A stretch of DNA of 64,000 nucleotides, from assembly GCA_946811695.1 (NCBI GenBank), contig OX328125.1:42094709-42158708 (forward strand), given 5' to 3'. Made by a program: the position numbers and the translations under genes. Positions 44,240 through 55,530 of the stretch are shown piece after piece. The DNA is from Gonocerus acuteangulatus. Taxonomy: Eukaryota > Arthropoda > Insecta > Hemiptera > Coreidae. Numbering within the stretch: position 1 is the first letter of the stretch; each line of letters begins with the position of its first letter. The notes under the pieces are model-generated. The model saw only the letters and a program-made list of their open reading frames with translations. It did no database searches and was not told where the DNA came from.

Positions 44240-44350
44240 ATGATTTTTGAAACGTGAAAGTTTGTAGTCGGTACTTCTGAATTGCGTCATGAGGTCAAAT
44301 TCATAAGCATGTTCCTCACTAGGGAGGAACACGCTTATGAATTTGAACAC
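44240..44350 (+). repeat. Hairpin-ended repeat, shared with 50640-50745
   Basis: TTTGAAACGTGAAAGTTTGT, AGTCGGTACTTCTGAATTG, then the hairpin AAATTCATAAGCATGTTCCT / AGGAACACGCTTATGAATTT with a short loop. Same order at 50640-50745, downstream of a (TA)n tract. Confidence 0.7.
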
Positions 44351-44934
44351 GCTTCGATTATTTTGAAAACGTTACATTTTATTCAAGTGTAAAAATAATA
44401 TTTCCAAATTGCTAGGTAATAAATCTCTTAGCAACGATTTAAATCGACTACATTCAGAATACGATCATTAACATTTAATATAGATAACTCAGCTTCCCTG
44501 ACGTCATATTTTTATAATAGAAACCAATTTTCCATATCTGTGAATAGTGCAGGAGATGAAAATGTAGATGAACAAGCATGACATTGTTGCATAGAATCAC
44601 ACTAGAACTGGAAGATAAACTAGAGAGATCTATCTGAATATTAAACAGACTAACAATAGAGATGGTTAGCCAATTCCACCATGGACAGTGCAGTGGTCTA
44701 GCTCATGTCTTGCTAAGGTTCTCTATGACTGGGTTCGCTCTATTCGCTACAAATAGTACAGTCTATTCTCTTGCGGGGGATGAGGGTTTGTTATGAATGC
44801 ACATGTACATACTAGAATAACAGTTATTTTACAACGAACAAACTTTACACTAAATAATAGTAAAATCAATAATAGAAGATTCTCTTCTAAATCATAAATC
44901 TTCTTCTAACCAACGATAATAAAGTGAGATGCAG

Positions 44935-45245
44935 ATAGTCTAGCCGTTGAGGCGATAAGAGATTAAGGAATGGTTGAGAAAACGTCAAATTTTCAGAAAA
45001 ATCTATATTTCGAACGTTTCAGCATACTTATTGGCCGCCTTCTTCAGCTACAAATGCCTAGGAGATTGAGGAAGACCATTACAAATGTTTGGTGACTACG
45101 GATAAGTGAAAGGCGTGGTCTTCCTCCAGCCCACTGGCATTTGTGATTGAAGGAGGCAGCCAAAGAGCATATCGAAGCGTTCGAAATATAGTTCGTTCTG
45201 AAGTTATTCTCTTAGCCGAATCCCAGCTATCCCTTGACGTCTAAA
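44935..45245. mobile_element. Inverted pair of Penelope-like terminal pieces
   Basis: Left (minus strand): GCTGAAGAAGGCGGCCAATA...GCTGAAACGTTCGAAATATA. Right (plus strand): TTGAAGGAGGCAGCCAAAGA...CGAAGCGTTCGAAATATA. The two face each other as an inverted repeat of ~100 bp arms. The CTGAAGAAGGC...GAAACGTT pattern resembles the hammerhead-like core of the other Penelope ends. Outer ends share sequence with the palindrome at 31365-31470. Confidence 0.6.
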
Positions 45246-45624
45246 CATGATTTTAAGACTCTTGATCGTGGATCTTATAGTGACTACATAGTCAGATATT
45301 CTTTCAGAATAAATAGTACCTAATCAATTAGAATTGAATCGATCCATGCAAAAAGAACTTCAGTCCATTTTTCCCCGATATGATTTCGGATAATATTTTC
45401 GTTAGTATGAGTGATGAATTCTTTGTATCTAAAGGTAACTTCAAATTTCCATATTAAAAGGACTTCAATTCAATACATTGTTGCCATAGAAACATAGTCC
45501 TAATTTTATTATTCCATGTAGGAAGGGCTTCAGTCTAGTTTTCTCAAAACTACTGATTTTGGACTGAAGCTCATTTTGCATTGCTCGATTCAATTACGTC
45601 CTTGTACAGCTATTATGTTGAATA
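45246..45624. other. No feature seen
   Basis: Anonymous sequence. Confidence 0.35.
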
Positions 45625-45627
45625 TGC

Positions 45628-45722
45628 CGGACCCCAACGAACTAAGGAAGTTACGCACCGCCATGAGGGATCAGTACTTGGTTGGGTGACAGCCTGGGAT
45701 AAACCACGTTCCGTTGGCATCA
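45628..45722 (+). pseudogene. 5S rRNA-derived fragment
   Basis: AAGTTACGCA then GATCAGTACTTGGTTGGGTG and ACAGCCTGGGATAAACCACG, TTCCGTTGGC: the 3' two thirds of a 5S rRNA gene, with the internal control region partly preserved. Several changes rule out a functional gene. No tail is recognisable after it, so it may be a 5S pseudogene or a 5S-SINE with lost body. Confidence 0.8.
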
Positions 45723-48090
45723 GAAATGAATGAAAACAATCTATAAACAGACCTTAATAATCTAATAACTTAAGATTCGTTAAGAAAAAGTAACAAATTG
45801 TTGAAAAGCTTTGTCTACCGATAATCTGAATTTTGGAAGAATGCAGTTTGCTCGTTGATTACCGCTTCAAGGATAGGAAACTATTAGCTATTTACGGTCC
45901 TAAAAGAAAGAACACTTCCTCACAGCTCTTCTATCAGTATTTAAAAAGAAGAATCACTATACCACACAAACAGCCATTAAACTGATATATCAAAGGCCCT
46001 CTCAAATTCTCAAGTTTCTTTTAATGCCCACATTGACATACTTTTAATTTACAAATTTATTTAAATAATAATATTTTATAAAATATATAAGCTCAATTCC
46101 TGGCAGAAATAATTTTTTTAATTAATTATGCATTAAGAACAAAGTTATATGGTACCACAAGAATCTACTGAGAACAGAAGGAATTACCTCACCCCATGCT
46201 TCATTGACATGCAGCTAAACATTTTTTCGTGTAGCGTGTGAGCGGAACCCAATTAAAGTAAGAGAGAGTAGGAAATTGTGCCATGATTTATAGCTTTCTA
46301 CATTGCAAAAGATTATATATTAAACTAACAAACTCTTACAGGCTTTGGTTAAATAATATAAGGCGTTAAAGAGTTAAAATTATTTATTTGTTATTACGAT
46401 ACCTCTTGTTATAGATAAATTAGAATTATGGGTAACTAGGTGTGCCCGTGCCTTCGTCCACCTGGAATAGTGAATTTGAGCAGCATTTATTTTATATATC
46501 TTCTGGTTTATTTTGGATTATGAACATCGTCATTTGGGTATTTTCAAAAATAAAATGTACTTTACAGTAATGCTTCTCTATACACGATATTAGACGTATA
46601 TCCATCAAGGATCAAAGCATACAGGCTGCTAGGATTGCTAAAACGCGATATTAATATAATATAATGAACAGTTATTTTAATAAAGATACATAAAAGATAT
46701 AGAAGAAAGAATAGATACGGATAGTTCATCTAATGTTCAACGTGATTCTTTACATTGGCATAACGTTTTATTTATGAACCGATTGACATGAAACAAACAA
46801 TAAATGTTAAGTGAAGCTTACCACAATATATTAGTGAAAACAGCATCTTAATCGGTTAAGCCGTTTCTGAGATGAGCGCGCACAAACGCACAGACAAGAA
46901 TTCTAAAAATTATTTTTTTGGGTGCTGTTGCTTTGATAGTAATATGTTTTCACATATACAGACAGCGACTCTTTACATTTTTCTTGTATGTAGAGATTTA
47001 TTTTATGCGGGATACATTTTCTTCTAATTTTTCCTAGGCCAATATTTTATTATTATATTATTTTATTGTTTTATCATATAAACAAAATTTATATGATCAG
47101 CTACCTGAACCTTATGTTGTCAGTCCTTCGGTTCGGCATTAGCCATTGACAACTAGAAGAAAAATAACAGGTACAATTTGTTATTTATCAGTACACATTC
47201 TTATACATTTACTAAAAAAGTCACATTTTTCGAAAACTTATTCTATACATGCAACCTTGATAGCTACATTCTTTCAGAAAGTTCCAATAAAAATGTAGCA
47301 TTATTTAACTATTAATGCATTACACAAAACATTTTAATGTTGGTCAGTTTCGGTAAAAACCTTTTCATGAGTGCAAATGCTTTTCGTAAAGTCCTGAAAC
47401 TAAATTGAAATAAGATATGTTCAACTGAAATATTTAAATCATGAGTTCAGGGCATATGCTTATGTTATGCAGAGATTATTTCTAAAGAAACAGGAAAGAC
47501 TAATTCCTGGTGATAAAAATACTAGATCTACGAGCCGTTAAGTGTAAAATCAAATATTTACCCAATTAAGAGAGAAAGCTCCTGTCTTAACCTTGCTAAT
47601 CAAATCTAGAATAAATTAAGCTCTCTCATTTATAAGTCATGAAAATTCATGGGAGCCATTACTATCTTCAGCACTTAATAGTCCATCCTTTTGAAGCAGA
47701 ATTTTTTCAGCCTTTTTTTTGAAGAGTTAGCATTTAAAGTGGCTCATGCATTTCATCAACTTAATAGAAAAATAAACACCTTTTCTCCCCCCTTTGACCA
47801 ATTTTTCATATTATCTTCAAACCTCAATTGTACGGGATGTTTTATATATATTTTCATAAAATAACAAAATATATTTCGTTTAAATTTTCGAATGAATTTA
47901 CGATTTTGATTTAAATGTATTTTCCTGGACTAGGTGACAAGCACATGTAGACGACATAGTAGTTTTATATCTTTTTAATATTTTTGATTAGAGCTAATAA
48001 AGTAAGTGTTCGCAATGAATGGAAACGATTTTTTTAAAATTTATATTACGCGCTCCGCAACGACGCCATTTTGCTCTGAATAAAACAACA
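45723..48090. other. Anonymous, with one recognisable repeat fragment
   Basis: 46760-46905 holds TTATGAACCGATTGACATGA, TTAATCGGTTAAGCCGTTTC and ACAAACGCACAGACAAGAAT, a motif series common in untranslated parts of invertebrate repeats. 46436-46475 (GGTGTGCCCGTGCCTTCGTC) may be its other end. No gene seen. Confidence 0.4.
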
Positions 48091-48109
48091 AACAATAACG
48101 GTTAAATGG

Positions 48110-48294
48110 GGTCTCCCGTAGTCTAGTGGCTAGCGCGCTAGATTCATAAGCGGGAGATGGTGGGTTCGATCCCCACTGGCGACAGGAATTTTCTCATCTC
48201 AGGCCTCGCTGAGGAAATTCCTGGCTGAAACCTGGATGTCGGCGCTAATGGCCAAGGTTTGTCGATGCGCCGTTAAAAAAAAAACAAAAAAAAA
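48110..48294 (+). mobile_element. tRNA-derived SINE-A, full length
   Basis: GGTCTCCCGTAGTCTAGTGG, CTAGCGCGCTAGATTCATAA, GCGGGAGATGGTGGGTTCGA (B box) then TCCCCACTGGC. Body GGAATTTTCTCATCTC, tail GTCGGCGCTAATGGCC...GCGCCGTT and an A-rich end. TSD ACGGTTAAATGG / ACAGTTGAATGG (10 of 12) at 48098-48109 and 48295-48306. Confidence 0.9.
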
Positions 48295-48306
48295 ACAGTT
48301 GAATGG

Positions 48307-48560
48307 CAAAAATTATCAGTAAATTATTAAACTAAATGCATTTAGCAGATTTATATACAGAATTATGAACTATCTACATCTAAGCTATTTACACAATAGT
48401 TACTATGTTTACATATCATAACATTAAACATATTAACATTATATAATTATTTATTGCAACATGGAGCAACATTTGTGTGGTCTTGCATGACTACCCTATG
48501 AAATTAATTGATAATAAGCTCAAAAAAAAAAAAAATAACATACAAAAAATATATATTAAA
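48307..48560. other. No feature seen
   Basis: AT-rich anonymous sequence between two SINE-A copies. Confidence 0.4.
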
Positions 48561-48572
48561 TAAGTAGTTATT

Positions 48573-48766
48573 TTTTTTATTTTTTTATTTATTTTTTTTT
48601 TACGGCACATCTACATCTAGGTCATTAGCGCCGACATCCAGGGTGTAGCGAGGAATTTTACCAGCGAGCCGTGGGATGATAAAATTCCTCCCGGAGGTTG
48701 GGAATCGAACCCACCATCTCCCGCTTATGAATCCAAGGCGCTAGCCATTAGACCACGGGAGACCCC
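48573..48766 (-). mobile_element. tRNA-derived SINE-A, full length
   Basis: Minus-strand copy with B box GGGTTCGATTCCCAACCTCC (one insertion in the arm), CATAAGCGGGAGATGG and tail GTCGGCGCTAATGACC. T-rich run at the left end is the A-rich tail. TSD AAGTAGTTATT, 11 bp and perfect, at 48562-48572 and 48767-48777. Confidence 0.9.
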
Positions 48767-48777
48767 AAGTAGTTATT

Positions 48778-49275
48778 AAATCTAAAATATTTGGTGTGAA
48801 GAATGGTAGAATACTTCACCGTTAAAAGCTTCAAATATTCTTTAATGAGACAATATTTAAGATTTGAAAGGTTCTTACAAGTGCTTTGTACATGAAAGAA
48901 ATACACTAGCACTCCCCCCCCCTCCAAAAAAGTTTGCCAATTCCCCAAACATAAAGAAAATAGTTTCATTTACAAAAATAATCGAAAAGGAATCAATATT
49001 AAATTAGAGCATACAAGCAGTAAACATATTTGAAATATTTTTAACAAGACTAAGTAACACCTAATATTACACAACCTCTATCGAACTTTCTCCGGATACA
49101 TTTTGGATTATTGGTGTCCACTAAGTATATTACCAAAAGAAAATTGAATTTTCTGACCTGTCAGTAATGTCAAATTTTATGATAAAGGGAAAAAATTTCA
49201 AGTTAATAGGCACAAAGGGTCAGAAACTTAGGCTCTTTTTGATTATTGAAATTTATGATTCAGGATTGCATATTA
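48778..49275. other. No feature seen
   Basis: AT-rich anonymous sequence. Confidence 0.4.
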
Positions 49276-49279
49276 TAGG

Positions 49280-50550
49280 GGAAAAAAAAGTCCGATTCAG
49301 GAACTGCATCATCTTAGCGCGGTTCCGTTCTTATCCGAAGTGCGATTAGTAAAGGAATAGTAGCAGCTATGATGCAGTACAGTAATCTAGATAGTCATAG
49401 AGCATCTTCGAATTCCAAGATGCCGTTGAAACAAAATATTGTTTCTATTTATACGTATCCTGTTTTATTGACTAATACATTTGACTACTATAAGCAATCA
49501 CAAAAATAACGAGCAGTGAAAAACACTGTAGGAAACACACAAAAAGATTCGTTCAAATAAACGAAATTACCTATGTTTTAAGCACATTTCTCCAAATATG
49601 ACCATCCCATCGCAAATGTCTTCAAAACATTTTTTGTAGAGAATTTAGTAACCTTTCGAATGGTAATCTTTTGCTTGCCAAGATTCCGAACCGTTTACGT
49701 AATATTAATGAAAATATACGAAGTTCCCAAAACTTTTCATGACTAAAAATGAAATATTTTATTTTAATCCTTCCTTTACTCCAAACGTAACCAAATTTTC
49801 AACATATTAGTTTTAATAAAATTCAAACATGCAGAAAATGTTTCAACTGAATCCCAAGTACCAAAATCAAAGACAAAAGAACAGTTCGAATAAGCGAAAT
49901 CAATTACTTTAAAGTTTTAAGCACTTATTTCTCCGATTGACATCGCCTAATCAAAACATTCATCAGAACCTTTTTTGTGGAGCACTTAGTAAGCTTTCTA
50001 ATGGTATTCTTCCGTTTACCAAGATTCTCAACCTTTTTCGAGATATTAAGGAAAGTATACAAAGTTACCAAAACGTCTTATGTCTGTTAATAAAATATTT
50101 TATTCTAACCCTTCCTTAACTCCAAACGTAACCAAAAGTTTAACATGTTAGTTTTGATGAAATTCAAATATGCAAAAAATGTTTCAACTGAATCCCATAT
50201 GATTCTAAGTATCCAAACCAAAAACGGTATTCAAAAACGTTTTTTTCCAATTTTCTCGAAAACGGTTAAAGCTATCGCCTTGAAAATGGTTTCATTCGTT
50301 TTCCTAGCCCAAGAAGCCTATAAAACGAGTACTTACAAGCTTATGAACTCAAAAACGTAAGCGTTACGATTTTTTTGCGCGAATTTCGCCCTAAACGCCA
50401 TCTTCCAGTGGGCGGATTCTGCTGGTTAACGAACTTGACCTTTAAAATTGGACGACGGATTTTAGTACCAAATTTCATCACAATCGGACCATTAGGGAAG
50501 CCAGAAATGAGCGAACAGACAAATATGTATATATATAAATAAATATATAC

Positions 50551-50607
<57 letters not shown>

Positions 50608-50750
50608 AATTTGAACCACCGTTTTTTCGGTCTCTAGGGGTTCTGAAACGCGAAATTTTCTAGTCGGCACTTCCGGATTGTTTCATTGTATCAACCCTAT
50701 AAGCGGGGTTCCTCCCTATGGGGGGAGGGAGGAACCGCGCTAATTATGGA
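49280..50750 (+). mobile_element. Composite repeat: 340 bp tandem units, (TA)n and hairpin tail
   Basis: Left edge GCATCATCTTAGCGCGGTTC. Two ~340 bp direct repeats follow, starting near 49582 and 49921 (GCACTTATTTCTCCGATTGA, TTTTTTGTGGAGCACTTAGT, TTTCAACTGAATCCCA). Then GGTTAACGAACTTGACC with ACCAAATTTCATCACAATCG, (TA)n at 50527-50605 and a hairpin tail (GGTTCCTCCCT / AGGGAGGAACC) to 50745. The GGTTAACGAACT-G block just before (TA)n is shared with the 143 bp minisatellite elements, so the two families have one architecture. No transposase or RT. Confidence 0.65.
50527..50605. repeat. (TA)n microsatellite, interrupted
   Basis: TA-rich tract with CA and GTA interruptions, internal to the composite repeat. 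Confidence 0.9.
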
Positions 50751-50902
50751 TTTAACGTAGACAAAATTTAGTTTTTTCTGTTCTAAAGATTACGTATAAT
50801 TAAAATTTACATTCTATTTTCGAGACATAGATGCTGAATTTCCTTAATGGCTAGTGGCACAAATTTGGTATATTTCTTGTCTTCAAGGATATTCCATCGA
50901 GC

Positions 50903-50905
<3 letters not shown>

Positions 50906-50955
<50 letters not shown>
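50906..50955. repeat. Poly(T) = LINE poly(A) tail
   Basis: Unbroken T run at the 3' end of the Jockey copy on the minus strand. Confidence 0.95.
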
Positions 50956-50957
<2 letters not shown>

Positions 50958-51070
50958 CTTTATTGAAATTTACAACCTGTACAGACAACAACATGTAAAT
51001 AGTACTGTAATGATCTATAACTCATGGATACATAGGAGGGGAGAAGACAACCATTGTTGAACTCCCTATT

Positions 51071-51072
<2 letters not shown>

Positions 51073-51129
<57 letters not shown>
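51073..51129. repeat. (TA)n microsatellite in a LINE 3' UTR
   Basis: TA tract inside the Jockey 3' untranslated region. The related copy at 13104-13779 also has (TA)n near its 3' end. Confidence 0.95.
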
Positions 51130-51132
<3 letters not shown>

Positions 51133-51363
51133 AAAAAGATGTCGTAATGTTTGGCTCTTTTTCTGTGTTTACAATTGATCACTAGTTGAAGAAACAATTT
51201 ATTTACAATATATACAACATATATGTATGTATGCATACATCCATGTGCATGCATACTCACACATTTACAAGAAAAAAAAATAAATAAAATAATAAAAATA
51301 AAATAAAAATAAAAATAGAAAAAAAAGAACAAATAAAAGGAACAAATACAGTGTATATGAAAG

Positions 51364-52616
51364 TTATGTTATAATGTTGTCTCGGGGCCAGCGCCTTTGG
51401 AGATGACGTGGAGGAACATCAGGGATTGTATCAGAGGAGAGGAGATTTCCAAGAGGATTCGGATGAGCAGAGAGTTTGGTGTGGAATATTAGGAATCGGG
51501 ATTTGGCTAGTTCTTGAACGGTTGGGATTTGTAGGTCTCGATGGATAGTAGAATTAGAAACATAAAAAGGAGCATCAAGGATTCTACGGAGGACTTTTGA
51601 TTGGAAGCGCTGTATTATATTGATATTTGATGGTTTCGCTGTTCCACAAAATTCAATACCGTAGGTCCAGATTGGTAGTATGATAGCCTTGTATATTGTT
51701 AGTTTGTTATTGATGGTCAGTTTTGACTTGGGCCTGAGTAGTCGTCGAAGTAGTCCATAGCGTTTGTTAAGTTCTTGTCTTTTTTGTTGGATATGTGTCT
51801 TCCAAGTTAGATGTCTGTCGAGATGGAAACCTAGGTAGCGGACCTCCTTAGATTGAGTGATAGGAATGTTATGGATAAAAACGGGAGGGCACTCACTTCG
51901 TCATAGAGTGAAGGTTACATGCTTACACTTTTCAGGGTTAACTTTGATGCGCCATTTATTCAGCCAAGTTTCAACTTCATTCAGATGGGACTGGATTCGA
52001 TTTACTGCAATTTCAAGTTCTGTCGAACAGGAGAGAAATGCGGTATCATCTGCGAAAGTGCTGGTTGTAATGTCAGGGTTGATTGGGATGTCAGCAGTGA
52101 AAATGGAATACAAGAGGGGAGCCAGGATGCTGCCTTGTGGAACTCCTGCAGAGATTGGCCGGGATGAGGATTGGGATCTACTATATTGGACGTGGAAAGT
52201 GCGGTCTTTAAGATAGGATTTTAAGATAAGGTAGTAAGTATGAGGCAGGAATTGATTGAGTTTGAACAGGAGTCCAGAGTGTCATACTCGATCGAAGGCC
52301 TGAGCCACGTCAAGGAAAACACCTATGCAAAAACCTTTACGCTCGAGTGTGGAGGATATGACATCAACAATTCGGAAGGCTTGTTGAGTAGTAGAATGTT
52401 GGGAGCGAAAACCGAACTGGTGATTTGGTATTACATTGAGAGTTTCTACTATGGATAAGAGACGTTTGTAGAGGAGTTTCTCAATTATTTTGGAAATTGT
52501 AGGTAGAAGACTTATTGGACGATAGGAGCTTACAAGAATATTTGGTTTATTGGGTTTGGGAATGAGGATAATTGAGGAGTGTTTCCAAGAAGTGGGGAAA
52601 TGAATGAAATTACATG
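51364..52616 (-). pseudogene. Jockey pol: RT domain to C-terminus
   Basis: A single ~418-codon frame with only two stops, TGA at 52282-52284 (AFDRV-stop-HSGLL, expected W) and TGA at 51901-51903 (TFTL-stop-RSE, probably from CGA). RT motifs in order: SWKHSSIILIPKPNKPN, SSYRPISLLPTISKIIEKLL, NHQFGFRSQHSTTQQA, FLDVAQAFDRV (palm aspartates), SAGVPQGSILAPLLYSIF, TFADDTAFLS (catalytic FADD at 52042-52056), KVNPEKCKHVTF, EVRYLGFHLDRHLTW, PIWTYGIEF and QSKVLRRILDAPFYVSN. The N-terminal endonuclease was lost at truncation. No frameshift is seen, so the copy is recent. Confidence 0.95.
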
Positions 52617-52627
52617 CCATCGAGCAT

Positions 52628-53701
52628 GTAATTTCAAATTTTGACGCTTAAGAAATTACCAATCTTCAATCAGTTATATTGGTAAAGGATTACACATTTC
52701 TACAAGATTAAATCGATTAATTAAGAAGGCTGAGTTTGTTTATGCAATATCGAATGGAAACCCCATCTTCAATTTGACTAATGTTTAGACTTGAGCTAAG
52801 GTCAATCGAACACATGGTTTCACGTCGATAATTAATGTCTTCTAATTAGTGGGAATGTAATTTGAATGTAATATTACTTGTGAGATGTAATAGACCGCTC
52901 AGCACATATCATTTTGGTTCAAATTCACTAATTATGTTAACATAAACATCATAAGTTAAGTCAAACCTGGTTATTACTGCGACACATCTATAACATATTT
53001 CTTAATGATGGCATATAAAATTTTCTGTAAAATATTACAGAATTATGTGATTTTATAATTGCTTAAACTAATAAAATTTCATGACCACTTTCACTTTTGC
53101 GATAAGCTTGTATATTTTGCTCTTGAGACTACGTTACATGAACTGGCCAAGAAGGCTCAGAGGACTATATACGGAAGATTGTGTGGTCAGTATTTCACTC
53201 AAGCTACCTCATTTCCCCATTTCAGGTATCTTTTAATGACTGGAAGAGCCTAGAGACAGACTGAGACACCGGTTCCGCTCTTCTAACAACGACAGTAGAA
53301 GATAAAATCTTGCTTGCGCGCTCAAGTTTCGAACTGAGATCCTCTAGAACATCAAATGTTCCTCCAGTGAGTCGAAGACGGTCCTTTACACAATTTAAGA
53401 GCATTTAAAATCTATGCAAACGCATTTCAAAACTATGCAAAAGCAAACATACATTACTATAAATGAGCACTACATTACAATCTTTACTAAAAAGATGTAA
53501 CTGACGGTGTGGTAATAACGAGATTGTGGATCGGCTACTTGTCTCACGCATGGGCGTACGTCGCGGAGATTACCAGAAAGACCTTAAGGACCGAGGTTGT
53601 CGAGAGGAGAAGCCTGAGTAAACAAAATTAAAAGTATACTTGAAAGACCTGAAACCTCATAATTCTATAGTAGCTTTATTATTGATTCTAAAGCACATTA
53701 T

Positions 53702-53756
<55 letters not shown>

Positions 53757-54755
53757 TTGTAAGAATTGGAAGCATTTATTTTAAAATGTGTGCTCAACGT
53801 GGGTGTACAGTGAGACAGTATTTATTAGGTGCATATGTTTTGATGTGTGCTCATGCGAATATGCTGTAATGTAAATAGGCTTAATTTTATTGATAGTTCC
53901 CGTAGATGTTAAGATGTTTATGTTTGCCACTAAACCACGGGAAGAAATATATATGTTGAAAATTAAACAATTATTAATGGTTCTAATATCTTGTACGAAG
54001 GCAGTTTAATTTTAGACATATATTTAAGAATCTCAGAATAATTGTCTAAATTTCTCCCAGTTGCAACAACAGTCATTTATAGAAAAATGTAGTTTTAAAT
54101 TTCAACCAATTTGATTACAGGAGGAGTTACAACATCTCTCCTCCTGTACTTCCTCAGGTGATGTAAGAACTTAAAATTAGCGCCTTATCCACAAGAGCAA
54201 AGCAAAGGGCTGAGCGAAGAAAATGTAAATTGCCCCAGGGGCGAGATTAGAAAGAGGTTAATATCATGGAGGGTGACTAAGGCCATATTTATGGATCAAG
54301 AACGGTAATTATAATCTTAAAGTGGTCCGAGCCCCTAGGGACGATCTTATCGGCCTCTCTTGGCGTGTTCCTTTCTCGTCAAAGTTCATTCGGGCAGAGG
54401 CCGGGCTGAAATGCCTATAGAATCTAGATTGGCAACATCATGATTCGCTTCATACGTGTACGCATTAGCTTTATGACCAAATGCACTTAAAAACATTCAT
54501 CTGATTTCTAAATCAATTTGGATTCATTGCAAGATCGGAGTTATTAATTACTAAGCCTTCCTTTAAGCGGGAAAACTCTTTGGACAATCGTGATTTTCCA
54601 CGGGGGGGGGGAGTCCCATGTTTCTCATGCTTAATTATTGATTAATTTTTTCTTAATATATATATATATATATATATATACTATAATACCCAAATTCGTA
54701 TCCAATTATGTACACGTATATGCTACAATTACGTCAATTTTTAATAAATGTTTTT
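52628..54755. other. No gene supported
   Basis: Poly(T) at 53705-53753 without recognisable element body. A 10 bp-arm hairpin ACAGGAGGAG / CTCCTCCTGT lies near 54117-54150. 53222-53404 on the minus strand is open (LRLTGGTFDVLEDLSSKLER) with protein-like composition but no known motif. Confidence 0.35.
54657..54680. repeat. (TA)n microsatellite
   Basis: Short dinucleotide tract. Confidence 0.9.
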
Positions 54756-54774
54756 TTGTTTGCAAATATTACTT

Positions 54775-55010
54775 ATTCGAGTAGCCTGAGCCATGAAGCC
54801 CGTCGGTTGAAATGGAGATGGGCAGGACACGTCGCTAGGATGAGTGATGAGAGATGGACCAAGGCAACAACGGAGTGGACCCCCAGGTCACCAGACCGAC
54901 AAAGAACAAGATGGAGAGATGAAATAGTTAGTTAAGTTGGAAATAACTGGTGGATAGATGCAAGAGACAGAGTGTGGTGGGCAAAAGTTGTAAATAAATT
55001 GTAAATAGAA
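54775..55010 (+). pseudogene. RTE-type LINE pol C-terminus
   Basis: LSHEARRLKWRWAGHVARMS, DERWTKATTEWTP, RQRTRWRDEIV then a stop; beyond it, in a shifted context, WW-DARDRVWW-KVV is still readable. This is the 'WAGHV-RM ... R-WT ... W-P ... R-W-DEI' ending of RTE-type pol. The A-rich sequence after 55000 may be the worn 3' end. Unlike 36231 and 32640, its linker sequence belongs to another subfamily. Confidence 0.85.
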
Positions 55011-55179
55011 CTGTTTTTAAGAAGATTATTATTATTTAAGTTCAAAATATTACTACTTATCTGAATATATTCAGCTGTTATCTATTTCCTCCGTAAGGAG
55101 AGACTTTTCTCAGAAATTATGTTAATAAAAAGCTATTAGTATTACTTATTTATTTTTTCTTTATATAAATACTTTTCAT

Positions 55180-55530
55180 TCATATATTTTTATATAAATC
55201 AGATTGTTTAAGAGAAGCAATTATTTTACTATCGTACTCCATACTGATATTTGCAGGGATTTTCAATTCGTCTAATACCTTCCTGTAGTGGTGCCATTGG
55301 ACTAAAATGTATTTTATAGATCTTGGACTGCTTGGAAATTTAGGTGGGTCTTCTTTCGACGTCAGGAATCCAGAAAAATATTTTGTGAGTCTGATTCTTT
55401 TGTGGGCTATGACTACTTCCTCCTCTCTCCTGCCTCCCTTGATGATGGTTCCCAGCGATCTATTTAGAATTTTATCCCTCTTGCACATATAGGACAGTTT
55501 CGTTCGAAATGTTTCATCTCATTATTCATT
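55180..55530 (-). pseudogene. Unidentified coding-like remnant
   Basis: Minus strand: 102 open codons including GRREEEVVIAHKRIRLTKYF, SIKYILVQWHHYRKVLDELK. Just upstream, in another frame, HFERNCPICARGIKF looks like a zinc-knuckle-type C-x2-C piece. The change of frame suggests a decayed ORF. No family named. Confidence 0.3.

Larger units (their letters stand above)
50905..52616 (-). mobile_element. Jockey-type LINE, 5'-truncated, young
   Basis: Minus-strand insertion of 1712 bp. TSD CCATCGAGCAT (11 bp, perfect) at 50894-50904 and 52617-52627. Poly(A) tail appears as ~50 T at 50906-50955. The 3' UTR holds GGAGGGGAGAAGACAACC and (TA)n at 51073-51129. The pol frame runs from the truncation point to TAA at 51364-51366. 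It lies inside the composite repeat region, just after its tail. Confidence 0.95.

Noticed and set aside
45628..45722. Functional 5S rRNA gene (also 58064)
   Set aside because: 5' part missing or diverged, many substitutions, and the 58064 copy has a SINE tail.
48110..48185. Functional tRNA gene (also at 4736, 42815 and 48690)
   Set aside because: A and B boxes are present but the acceptor and anticodon stems do not pair, and each is joined to a SINE body with TSDs.
51857..52458. Plus-strand open frames of up to 119 codons
   Set aside because: They are the complement of the Jockey pol frame, which carries the real RT motifs.
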